Assembly (NCBI GenBank): GCA_947624955.1
Contig: CANQMM010000011.1
Span: 1-33,859 of the forward strand
DNA from: an uncultured Bacilli bacterium
Lineage (GTDB): Bacteria; Bacillota_I; Bacilli_A; RF39; UBA660
DNA: 33,859 nucleotides
Direction of reading: 5' to 3'
The notes under the pieces were generated by a model. The model saw nothing but the letters and a program-made list of their open reading frames with translations, was not told the origin of the DNA and did no database searches. Position 1 is the first letter of the stretch; the number at the start of each line of letters is the position of its first letter. The translations under genes were made by a program, and so were the position numbers. This document shows positions 24,111 to 31,697 of the stretch, piece by piece.

Positions 24111-26492
24111 ATGAAATTTAGAATATCGTCAAAGGACTTATTAATTTTTGCAATATTTTGTATTTTACTTTTATATTTATGTGCAATTGGAGTTTTGAAT
24201 TTTGCAAGCATTGGTAATGATGGAACTTTTGCCGGACTTAATCCCTTTCCAGCATTTGGGCCAAAGTATTTACCGGTAACTTTAATTTTGTTTTTTATCG
24301 CTTTAATTATCATTTTTACGAGTGTTTCTTCGTATATTTTTGATAAGGAGAAGGGCTCGGGAATCGGAATTAAAGTTGGAGAAAAGAAAGAAAAGGGTTA
24401 TTCAAGATGGGCTAAAGAAAAAGAGATTAAGGAAGATAGAGATGTAGCGATGGTAAGACCAGAGATGGTCGATAGTGATGTAGCAGGTATTCCTTTAATC
24501 AATAACGGTAAAGAAATATGGATTGATAATGGGGAGTATCATAATTTAGTAATTGGTGCTACCGGTAGTGGTAAATCAGAAACGATAGTTAAACCGCTTT
24601 TAAATATTCTTGCGAAAAAGGGCGAAAGTATGATTGTTACTGACCCTAAAGGTGAATTATATAAATCGAGTGCGGAATATTTAAAAAGTAGAGGTTATAA
24701 GATTATTGTCTTAAATTTCCGGGAACCGCAACATGGTAATGCTTGGAATCCCCTTACTTTACCTTATCAATATTATAAAGAGGGTAATAGTGATAAATCG
24801 ACAGAGTTACTAGAAGACGTAGCATTAAATATCTTGTATGATCCGAATAATAAAGGAGAGCCATTCTGGGAGAAGAGTGCATCCGATTATTTCTCAGGGT
24901 TAACTGTCGGGTTATTTGAGGATGCTAAGGAAAATGAAATTAATTTAAATTCTATCAACTATATTAGTACAGTTGGGGAAGAAAAATTTGCCGCGAGTAA
25001 TTTTATTAAAGAGTACTTTACTTTAAAGGGTGAATCTTCTAATGCTTATGTATTTGCTTCAGCTACTATTAATGCGCCGGCCGATACTAAGGGTGGTATT
25101 TTAGCGATATTTAGACAGAAGATTAGATTATTTGCTTCCCGAGAAAATTTAAGTGAAATGTTATCCCATAGTGATTTTGATATGCGAAATATTGGTCGGG
25201 AAAAAACGGCGGTATTCATTATCATTCACGATGAAAAGACAACATATCACAGTTTAGCAACGATCTTTATAAAACAATGCTATGAATCATTAATCGATGT
25301 TGCCCAAGAAAATGGTGGTAAATTACCATATAGAACTAATTTTATCTTGGATGAGTTTGCCAATATGCCACCACTTAAAGATGTAACAACGATGGTTACA
25401 GCTGCCCGAAGTAGAGCGATTAGATTTACCTTTATAATCCAAAACTATGCCCAATTAAAGCAAGTTTATGGTAATGAAAATGCCGAGACGATTAAAGGTA
25501 ACTGCGGTAATTTAATCTATTTAATTAGTACCGAATTAGCAGCTTTGGAAGAAATTAGTAAAATGTGTGGGGAAGTTAAATCTAGCGAAAAAGATAAAAC
25601 GGCGAGTACGCCGCTTGTTACCGTTACCGATTTACAAAAGCTCCAGTTATTTGAAGCGATAATTATTAGATGGCGTTTATCACCATTTCAAACGAAGTTG
25701 ACACCAAACTTTAAAATGACTTGGGACCATAATTTTGGTTTAGCAGAATATCCGGTGAGAGAAAAAGAAGAAATCAAGCTATTTGAATTAAAAGATTTCG
25801 TTAAGGAAAAGAAAAGACAAAAGATGTTGAATTCACTAGCTACGACGGATGGACCAAAGAAAGATGGGGAATTAAATGTGCCATTAGGTAACGGCTTACC
25901 TATGGAGCCGCCTAAACCTTTTGGGGGATTTGGCGAAGGCAATAAAAATTTTGATTTAGATGCCATGATGCGTGATATCGATAAAAAGATTGCCGAATTA
26001 GATGCCGAAGAAGCAAGGCAGAAAGAACTTTTGGAAAAGAAGAAAGCGCCAACTAAACAGGTTGAAGTACCTAGCTTAAAGCAAGAAGAAAAACCAATGG
26101 TTAATAATTTCAATATCTATAATGAATTTGAAAATAAACCATTAGAAGAAGTAAGGCCAAAGGACGAAGCACCTAAACAAGTAGATATGTTGACTAATTT
26201 ACCAAAACCAGCAGAGATAAAAGAAGGCATTGATTTAGAAACGACTTTGGAGTTACCAAAAGTTGAAGTACCAATTAACGAAGAACCACCAAAAGCTGTA
26301 GAGCCACCGGTTATTACGGAATTACCAAAAGTAGATAGCAATTTACCTAAAGAAGAAGTAAAAAGTTCACAAGTCGAAGAGGTTAAAGAAAATAAGCCAA
26401 AAGTCAATATCGATGTTGATAGTGTCATCGTCGATGATAATGTCGTTAGTGATGATGAATTCTTCGATGACTTCTTTGGGGATGATTATTAA
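24111..26492 (+). CDS. virD4: VirD4/TraG-type T4SS coupling protein
   Basis: 793 residues. Two N-terminal membrane helices (about 8-33 and 53-76) precede an ATPase domain with Walker A GATGSGKS (149-156), TDPKGELY, Walker B ILDEFANMPP and the IIQNYAQL motif. These are the T4CP signatures: a hexameric receptor that hands substrates to the T4SS channel. From about residue 560 the protein is a long, Pro/Glu/Lys-rich, probably disordered tail ending in a very acidic DDEFFDDFFGDDY, which could bind substrates or chaperones (inference). It closes the cluster; no relaxase gene follows. Confidence 0.95.
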   Translation: MKFRISSKDLLIFAIFCILLLYLCAIGVLNFASIGNDGTFAGLNPFPAFGPKYLPVTLILFFIALIIIFTSVSSYIFDKEKGSGIGIKVGEKKEKGYSRWAKEKEIKEDRDVAMVRPEMVDSDVAGIPLINNGKEIWIDNGEYHNLVIGATGSGKSETIVKPLLNILAKKGESMIVTDPKGELYKSSAEYLKSRGYKIIVLNFREPQHGNAWNPLTLPYQYYKEGNSDKSTELLEDVALNILYDPNNKGEPFWEKSASDYFSGLTVGLFEDAKENEINLNSINYISTVGEEKFAASNFIKEYFTLKGESSNAYVFASATINAPADTKGGILAIFRQKIRLFASRENLSEMLSHSDFDMRNIGREKTAVFIIIHDEKTTYHSLATIFIKQCYESLIDVAQENGGKLPYRTNFILDEFANMPPLKDVTTMVTAARSRAIRFTFIIQNYAQLKQVYGNENAETIKGNCGNLIYLISTELAALEEISKMCGEVKSSEKDKTASTPLVTVTDLQKLQLFEAIIIRWRLSPFQTKLTPNFKMTWDHNFGLAEYPVREKEEIKLFELKDFVKEKKRQKMLNSLATTDGPKKDGELNVPLGNGLPMEPPKPFGGFGEGNKNFDLDAMMRDIDKKIAELDAEEARQKELLEKKKAPTKQVEVPSLKQEEKPMVNNFNIYNEFENKPLEEVRPKDEAPKQVDMLTNLPKPAEIKEGIDLETTLELPKVEVPINEEPPKAVEPPVITELPKVDSNLPKEEVKSSQVEEVKENKPKVNIDVDSVIVDDNVVSDDEFFDDFFGDDY

Positions 26493-26563
26493 TAAATCTT
26501 ATAATTATGGGGTTTTAGTTTAGGTAATAAATAAATACCATCATAGTATATAGTGGTGGTAGA

Positions 26564-26821
26564 ATGAAGAGGATTAAATATAGTGAGTATAATTCGAGTA
26601 TGGGGAAATTAATCGATATCGAAGATCCACTAACATATAGTGAAGGACATAAAAGAGAAAGTGTTAATATACCATATGAAAAATTATTATTTAATCATAA
26701 ACAATTATTAGAATATAATACTCCTTATTATATTATTTGTCGTAAAGGGGTAAAAAGTCGAAAAGCTGTAAATATTTTAGAATTTTACGGTTATAATGTC
26801 ACTCAAGTTACTAATGAGTGA
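26564..26821 (+). CDS. Single-domain rhodanese-like protein
   Basis: 85 residues, short for the family. It contains LIDIEDPLTYSEGHKRESVNIP, the usual rhodanese D...Y..GH...A.NIP pattern, and the active-site loop ICRKGVKSRKA with the catalytic Cys. Such proteins carry persulfide sulfur in the cytoplasm; the acceptor is unknown. Its TGA stop lies inside the right arm of a terminator hairpin. Confidence 0.85.
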   Translation: MKRIKYSEYNSSMGKLIDIEDPLTYSEGHKRESVNIPYEKLLFNHKQLLEYNTPYYIICRKGVKSRKAVNILEFYGYNVTQVTNE

Positions 26822-26832
26822 TTTTTCTTTTT
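26799..26832 (+). terminator. Terminator overlapping the rhodanese stop codon
   Basis: TCACTCA, 9-base loop, TGAGTGA, then TTTTTCTTTTT. The stem is formed from the last codons and the stop. Confidence 0.75.
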
Positions 26833-26840
26833 AAATGTAT

Positions 26841-26846
26841 TATAAT
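26841..26846 (+). promoter_or_regulatory. Candidate -10 box of the TVP38-like gene
   Basis: A TATAAT hexamer just after the rhodanese terminator and 16 bases before the preferred ATG; the -35 region is not convincing. Confidence 0.35.
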
Positions 26847-26862
26847 ATTGTTAGTGATTGTG

Positions 26863-27447
26863 ATGTTAGAGTGGCTAGATAATGGAATAGTTAATTTAAT
26901 AGAAAGTTTAGGAGTTTATGGACCGATATTAGGTTGTTTTCTTATACTTATTGAATCGATGTTACCGATGTTACCATTATTTGTATTTATTACTTTGAAC
27001 TTTATGGTTTTTGGTAATCTAGTGGGTTTACTAATCTCGTGGTTTTTTACGGTAGTGGGTTGTATGTTATCTTTCTTATTATTTAGATATAAGATTAGGG
27101 GAGTATTTGATAAAAAGTTAAGAATTAAAAAACAAGTTAATACGTTAATGAAAAAAATTGATAATATGCGCTATACGACTTTGGTAATGATGATGGCAAT
27201 ACCTTTTCTACCAGCTTTTATGATCAATATTGCTGGAGGACTTTCGAAAATTAGTACGAGGAAATATTTCTTTGCCTTATTAGTCGGGAAGATATTTTTA
27301 GTATATTTTTGGGGTTTTATTGGGACGAGTCTAATTGAGAGTTTAACCAATCCAAAAATTTTATTACATATATTGATAATACTAGGTATAGCTTATGTAA
27401 TAAGTTTAATTATTAATAAAAAATTATTTTTAGATGGAGATGATTAA
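26863..27447 (+). CDS. TVP38/DedA-like membrane protein
   Basis: 194 residues from the ATG at 26863, with several membrane helices. The conserved segment PFLPAFMINIAGGLSKIS matches the core of the TVP38/TMEM64/DedA (SNARE-associated) family, whose members move lipids or lipid carriers across membranes. The ORF track starts at a GTG (26818), but that lies in the terminator upstream of the -10 box, so it would not be on the transcript. It overlaps the upstream end of the rmuC reading frame only. Confidence 0.75.
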   Translation: MLEWLDNGIVNLIESLGVYGPILGCFLILIESMLPMLPLFVFITLNFMVFGNLVGLLISWFFTVVGCMLSFLLFRYKIRGVFDKKLRIKKQVNTLMKKIDNMRYTTLVMMMAIPFLPAFMINIAGGLSKISTRKYFFALLVGKIFLVYFWGFIGTSLIESLTNPKILLHILIILGIAYVISLIINKKLFLDGDD

Positions 27448-27448
27448 G

Positions 27449-28519
27449 ATGGAATATTTAATAATTGGTTTGTTAGTAATAGTAATTATTATTCTTTTAG
27501 TAATATTGTTAAGAGGCAATAAGAATGATGATATGATTGAAAGGTTAGGGAAATACGAAACGAATATTACGAAGGAGATAGGAAATTTTAAGGTAGATTT
27601 TAGTAATAATTTAAGGGATGATTTTGAACATTTAAATGATAAAGTTGAGAAAAAATTATTAGAGATTAATGACCGAGTTAATGAAAGAATAGAAAATAAT
27701 TTTGAAAAAACGAATAAGACTTTTACGAATATTTTGGAAAGATTATCGAAGATTGATGAAGCGCAAAAGAAGATAGATAGTTTAAGTACAGAGATAGTTT
27801 CTTTACAAAGTGTTTTAACAGATAAGAAAACAAGGGGTATATTTGGAGAAGTAAATTTAAATTATATTTTGACGAGTGTTTTTGGGGAAAAGAAAGTTAT
27901 CTATGATTTACAACATAAAATGAGTAATGGCTTAATCGTCGATGCGATATTATTTGCTCCTAAACCTTTGGGAACGATTGCGATAGATTCGAAATTTCCG
28001 TTAGAAAATTATCAGCGGATGACCGATAGAGAATTAAGTAATAGTGAAAGAGAGGTAGCTACCAAGTTATTCAAAAGCGATGTGAAAAAACATATCGATG
28101 CCATAGCTAGTAAGTATATAATACCGGGAGAAACTAGTGATGAAGCGATAATGTTTTTACCGGCTGAAGCGGTATTTGCGGAGATTAATGCATATCACGA
28201 AGACATCCTAGAATATGCTTATAAAAGAAGAGTATGGATATGTAGTCCTACAACTTTAATGAGTACTTTGTCGATTATTCAAATGATTATTAAAAATATG
28301 GAAAGAGATAAGTATGCGCAAGTAATTCATGAAGAGTTAAATAAATTGAGTTTAGAATTTGCTAGATATAAAGAACGGTGGGATAAGTTATCTAAGAATA
28401 TTGATTCGGTAAGTAAGGATGTAAAAGAAATCTATACAACGACAGATAAAATCACCAAAAGGTTTGAAGCTATCAACGGGGTAGATAGTAAATTAATTAC
28501 CCACGAAGATGATAAATAA
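27449..28519 (+). CDS. rmuC: DNA recombination protein RmuC
   Basis: 356 residues: an N-terminal membrane helix (about 1-22), a long coiled coil (about 30-125), then the RmuC nuclease-like core with TRGIFGEVNLNYIL, VDAILF and AIDSKFPLENYQRM. RmuC limits rearrangements at inverted repeats in E. coli and carries a PD-(D/E)XK-like fold. The ATG at 27449 is preferred over 27434 because GGAGATGA lies between them at suitable spacing. A terminator follows. Confidence 0.9.
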   Translation: MEYLIIGLLVIVIIILLVILLRGNKNDDMIERLGKYETNITKEIGNFKVDFSNNLRDDFEHLNDKVEKKLLEINDRVNERIENNFEKTNKTFTNILERLSKIDEAQKKIDSLSTEIVSLQSVLTDKKTRGIFGEVNLNYILTSVFGEKKVIYDLQHKMSNGLIVDAILFAPKPLGTIAIDSKFPLENYQRMTDRELSNSEREVATKLFKSDVKKHIDAIASKYIIPGETSDEAIMFLPAEAVFAEINAYHEDILEYAYKRRVWICSPTTLMSTLSIIQMIIKNMERDKYAQVIHEELNKLSLEFARYKERWDKLSKNIDSVSKDVKEIYTTTDKITKRFEAINGVDSKLITHEDDK

Positions 28520-28537
28520 TTAAGTAAAGTTATTGTA

Positions 28538-28566
28538 AAAAATTGACACCAATTGTGTCAATTTTT
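28538..28566 (+). terminator. Rho-independent terminator after rmuC
   Basis: AAAAATTGACAC, loop CAATT, GTGTCAATTTTT, with further T-rich sequence downstream. Confidence 0.8.
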
Positions 28567-28662
28567 ATGTTTTTTTAAGAAATTATCAAAAATTTAAAGG
28601 AAAATGCCTAGTGGACGTATAACAAATATAGTAGAAGGGGAAATAATACAAGGAGGGACAAT

Positions 28663-29571
28663 ATGACAAAAATTGATCCATTATGGCGAGATTTTTTAAT
28701 AGTAAGAATGTTAAATGATCCGCAAAATATCGACATCGTCGAAGAAATAATTGCTTTATTACTTAATGAACCTTTGGCAAATGTACGCGGGAAGGTTAAA
28801 GTATTAAATAGGAAACCGGAGATTAGGAGAGTTGATGATAGCCAAAAAGAAACCGATTTTGTTTGTGATTATGATGGGATCAAGATAAATATTGAATTTA
28901 ACGTTAAACTTTATGAAAAGGTTTTAAGAAGAAATCTCGTTTACGTTTCAACATATAATGCTCAGCAATATCTATCTAAACAAAAGAAAATCAAAGATAC
29001 AATTCAGTTTTTGTTTTGTGTTCAAAGTTTTAATAAATGTCATTTAATGGAAGAGTATCCTAATGTTAGTAACGGCAAGATTTTAAAAAATGGTTTACGC
29101 ATTGTAGTAATTGACCTTGCTAAAGTTAAAAATATGAGGTATACTGAATGTGGAAGACTAGAAAAATTTTGCCAAGCATTACAAACAAAAAGCTTGGAAG
29201 AATTAAAATATTGGATTGGAGGTGTATTTGAATTAATGACAACTGAAGAGAAACTATTGGCAAAGATGAGCAGCATCTATGAAGAAGTAACAGAAGAAAA
29301 CTACTATGAAAGAGCTATAATAGAAAATCAGATAGCGAAAACGATAGACTACTTAGAAATCGAAGCAGAAGAAACAATCAATGCGCATAAAGATGAGTGG
29401 TTTAAAGATGGTGAAGCTAAAGGTAGAGCCGAAGGAGAAGCTAAAGGCAGAGTTGAGGGGGAATCTAGAAAACAAGAAGAAATAGCTAGAGCGATGTTAA
29501 AAGACAAAATTGATAAGAATATCATTGCTAAATATACTCAATTGCCTTTATCAAAAATTATGCTCCTTTAA
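28663..29571 (+). CDS. Rpn-family PD-(D/E)XK nuclease (transposase-like)
   Basis: 302 residues. The N-terminal two thirds resemble the Rpn/PD-(D/E)XK 'transposase' family: TDFVCDYDGIKINIEFNV with Asp65 and Glu78, then the conserved Arg/Tyr helix RRNLVYVSTYNAQQ. Asn80 stands where the family usually has Gln or Lys. The C-terminal third is helical, with a Gly/Glu/Ala repeat (GEAKGRAEGEAKGRVEGE) before the conserved end QLPLSKIMLL. Rpn proteins promote RecA-independent recombination or act in phage defence in E. coli. AAGGAGGG precedes the ATG. An in-frame GGAGGTG and ATG (29236) inside the gene could start a separate C-terminal product. Confidence 0.8.
   Translation: MTKIDPLWRDFLIVRMLNDPQNIDIVEEIIALLLNEPLANVRGKVKVLNRKPEIRRVDDSQKETDFVCDYDGIKINIEFNVKLYEKVLRRNLVYVSTYNAQQYLSKQKKIKDTIQFLFCVQSFNKCHLMEEYPNVSNGKILKNGLRIVVIDLAKVKNMRYTECGRLEKFCQALQTKSLEELKYWIGGVFELMTTEEKLLAKMSSIYEEVTEENYYERAIIENQIAKTIDYLEIEAEETINAHKDEWFKDGEAKGRAEGEAKGRVEGESRKQEEIARAMLKDKIDKNIIAKYTQLPLSKIMLL
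29218..29238 (+). promoter_or_regulatory. Internal ribosome binding site and start within the Rpn gene
   Basis: GGAGGTG at 29218-29224 and an in-frame ATG at 29236 (Met192), spacing 11 bases, slightly long. The product would be the 111-residue C-terminal part. The same GGAGGTG is conserved in the duplicated copy downstream. Confidence 0.45.
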
Positions 29572-29614
29572 TTAATATTATTATGATTTATTGAATGGTT
29601 AAAAAAATTCTTCT

Positions 29615-29974
29615 AGCATTGCAAAGAGAAAGCTTGGAAGAATTAAATATTGGAATGGAGGTGTATTTGAATTGATAACCACTAAAGAGGAATTATTGGC
29701 AAAGATGAACTGCATCTATGAAGAAGTAACAGAAGAAAACTACGATGAAAGGGCTATAATAGAAAATCAAATAGCAAAGACTATAGACTACTTAGAAATC
29801 GAAGCAGAAGAAACAATCAATGCCCATAAAGATGAGTGGTTTAAAGATGGTGAAGCCACAGGAGAAGCCAAAAAACAAGAAGAAATAGCTAGAGCGATGT
29901 TAAAAGACAAAGTAGATAAGAATATCATCGCTAAATATACTCAATTGCCTTTATCGAAAATTATGCTTCTTTAA
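29615..29974 (+). repeat. Partial tandem duplication of the Rpn gene's 3' end
   Basis: This segment matches 29175-29571 nearly base for base, apart from scattered substitutions, a one-base deletion (TTAAAATATTGG to TTAAATATTGG) and loss of 36 bases from the Gly/Glu repeat. The length difference of 37 bases is fully explained by these two events. Confidence 0.85.
29672..29974 (+). CDS. Stand-alone copy of the Rpn C-terminal domain (or remnant)
   Basis: 100 residues nearly identical to the end of the upstream Rpn protein (EEVTEENYDERAIIENQIAK, QLPLSKIMLL), without the nuclease domain. It opens with TTG, 8 bases after a conserved GGAGGTG, and the frame stays open to the same stop. It may be a pseudogene fragment left by duplication, or an expressed small protein equivalent to the internal product of the full-length gene. 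The single-base deletion lies upstream of this start, so it does not damage the short ORF. Confidence 0.5.
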   Translation: MITTKEELLAKMNCIYEEVTEENYDERAIIENQIAKTIDYLEIEAEETINAHKDEWFKDGEATGEAKKQEEIARAMLKDKVDKNIIAKYTQLPLSKIMLL

Positions 29975-30793
29975 TTATCTAAAATAGAAAATAACAAATA
30001 AACCAACAATAATACAGTAGATGGAGAATTTCCATAGTTTACCTTTCTTAACAATGTTAGATAACCATTGATAAGCAAAGTAAGTAACAATTATGGAAAA
30101 GATCATTCCAATGACATAAGGAATTAATACGGTATTTAAATTATTAGAACTAATTAAATCCGTAACTCCTAGAGCCATCGCAGCGAGAGAAACAGGGAAA
30201 TATAACATAAAAGTGTATTTTAAAGCTGTTTCTCTTTTAAAATGGCAAAGAAGGCATCCAACTAAAACTGTACCACTACGACTGATACCAGGAAGAATGG
30301 TAATCATTTGAATTAAACCAATAATAATGGCATCTTTATAAGTAATATCTTTGTCTTCTTTATCCCCTTTCATATTCCGAACTATAAAGAGCATTAAAGC
30401 GGTAAAAAGTAAAGCCACGCCAACAGCCCGAACACTCATTAAATTTTCTACTTTATCTTTAAATAGAAGTCCGGCGATACCAACAGGAATAGTACCAATA
30501 ATCACTAGTAAACAATATTTAAAATCATTATAATTTAATTTTCTTTTTTCCTTTTTAAAAACATAAGTGAAAAAACTTTTAACTAATTTAATAATATCGT
30601 TGCGAAAGATAAATAAGATAGCTAAAAATGAACCAAAGTTGACAATAGTTTCAAAGTTTAAATCATTAAACATATTCGTATTAAATAATTCTTTAAAGAT
30701 TAAAATATGACCACTGGAAGATATAGGTAGGGGTTCAGTAAGACCTTGAATAATACCTAAAATAGCATATTTAATAAGATTAATAATTTTCAT
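29975..30793 (-). CDS. uppP: Undecaprenyl-diphosphatase (UppP/BacA)
   Basis: 272 residues, polytopic. It carries the family motifs GLTEPLPISSSGH near the N-terminus and PGISRSGT in the middle. The enzyme removes a phosphate from undecaprenyl diphosphate outside the membrane, recycling the lipid carrier for peptidoglycan and other wall polymers, and its level affects bacitracin resistance. AAAGGTGAT precedes the ATG. It converges on the duplicated Rpn fragment with no spacer at all. Confidence 0.95.
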   Translation of the reverse strand: MKIINLIKYAILGIIQGLTEPLPISSSGHILIFKELFNTNMFNDLNFETIVNFGSFLAILFIFRNDIIKLVKSFFTYVFKKEKRKLNYNDFKYCLLVIIGTIPVGIAGLLFKDKVENLMSVRAVGVALLFTALMLFIVRNMKGDKEDKDITYKDAIIIGLIQMITILPGISRSGTVLVGCLLCHFKRETALKYTFMLYFPVSLAAMALGVTDLISSNNLNTVLIPYVIGMIFSIIVTYFAYQWLSNIVKKGKLWKFSIYCIIVGLFVIFYFR

Positions 30794-30859
30794 AAGATCA
30801 CCTTTAATAATTATATAATATTTTATGAAATAGGGGAATAGATTATTATAGGGATTAAT

Positions 30860-31093
30860 ATGGTTAAAATAATAATGTTAATAATCGGGATATTATTAAC
30901 AAGTATAAGTATATTATTTATTATTTTATATACTAATTTAATGGTTATGGGGTATAGTTTTTTAGATTATGTGAAAGTTATTAGTAGTAGAGTAGAATGT
31001 CTAATAGGACTTTTAGGAATAAGTATAATTTTATTAGTATTGAAAGGATGGAAGATACGTGAAATATTATTACGATATAAGAGTAAATATTAA
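30860..31093 (+). CDS. Small two-helix membrane protein, unknown function
   Basis: 77 residues: two hydrophobic helices (about 4-26 and 47-64), a short loop and a basic C-terminal end WKIREILLRYKSKY. AGGGATT precedes the ATG. Its last 35 bases overlap the GTG start of the next gene. Not recognised; the tight overlap suggests coupled translation. Confidence 0.6.
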   Translation: MVKIIMLIIGILLTSISILFIILYTNLMVMGYSFLDYVKVISSRVECLIGLLGISIILLVLKGWKIREILLRYKSKY

Positions 31094-31697
31094 TGAGGAG
31101 TTATATGATTTTTATGAATGGAGTAAATTAGATGAAATAGAACATATTAAAAGAATACCGATATTTAAAATAAGTAGTAATGATTTTAATTTAATTATTA
31201 ATAATAGGATTAAAATAGATAGTGATACTTTAAAGATGATTAAGGGTAAAGTATTAGGATATAATAATGATTTAGTGATGAAAAATGGGATATTATTTAC
31301 GGATATGTATGGATCAGTAGTAGTAGAATTTAATGATAAAGGGGAAGAGATAGGAATAAGTAAATTATTAATGAGTGATGATTTAGATGTGATGGAGATA
31401 GTTCTAGCTATTCCTTTTAGTGAAGTAGTAATAAAAGGTATAGCTAAAAGAAATAGTAAATCTTTAAGACAGGATGAAATAGTGAGAAATTTCTTAAGAG
31501 TAGAATATAATACTTTATTAGATAATAATAATTATGAAAAATTAAAATTTCTAGGATATGAAAGATTTGGGAAGAATATAGCTAAAGATAGAGTATATAA
31601 AATGTTAATTAAAGATTTAGATAATATTCAGAAAATACATTATGATTTATACGAGTTAATTAAATTATCATATAAAAAAGTGCCAATGGGCACTTAA
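31059..31697 (+). CDS. DUF3603 (UPF0736/YjbA-like) protein
   Basis: 212 residues, cytoplasmic. The opening MKYYYDIRVN...DFYEWSKLDEIEHIKRIPIFKI and the later GILFTDMYGSVVVEF line up with what I recall of B. subtilis YjbA, a conserved Bacilli protein of unknown function. In B. subtilis yjbA lies beside trpS, and here trpS is the next gene (convergent), which supports the call. GTG start with AAAGGATGGAAG upstream. The coding end contains the trpS terminator hairpin. Confidence 0.65.
   Translation: MKYYYDIRVNINEELYDFYEWSKLDEIEHIKRIPIFKISSNDFNLIINNRIKIDSDTLKMIKGKVLGYNNDLVMKNGILFTDMYGSVVVEFNDKGEEIGISKLLMSDDLDVMEIVLAIPFSEVVIKGIAKRNSKSLRQDEIVRNFLRVEYNTLLDNNNYEKLKFLGYERFGKNIAKDRVYKMLIKDLDNIQKIHYDLYELIKLSYKKVPMGT
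31674..31695 (-). terminator. trpS terminator embedded in the DUF3603 coding end
   Basis: AAGTGCC, loop CATT, GGCACTT, then TTTTTT on the minus strand. It lies over the last codons of the convergent gene. Confidence 0.75.

Noticed and set aside
25688-26428. Two minus-strand ORFs of 141 and 103 residues opposite virD4
   Set aside because: They are mirror frames of the Pro/Glu/Lys-rich tail, with low-complexity Ser/Phe composition and no start signals.
2690-26563. Attachment-site repeats flanking the secretion cluster
   Set aside because: I compared the two boundary intergenic regions and found only short AT-rich similarities, no convincing direct repeat, tRNA or integrase.
29401-29470. CRISPR-like repeat
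   Set aside because: It is a short in-frame coding repeat (Gly-Glu-Ala type), not spaced direct repeats.
28663-29571. Active transposon based on the 'transposase' family name
   Set aside because: There are no terminal inverted repeats or target duplications; Rpn-type proteins are not classical transposases.
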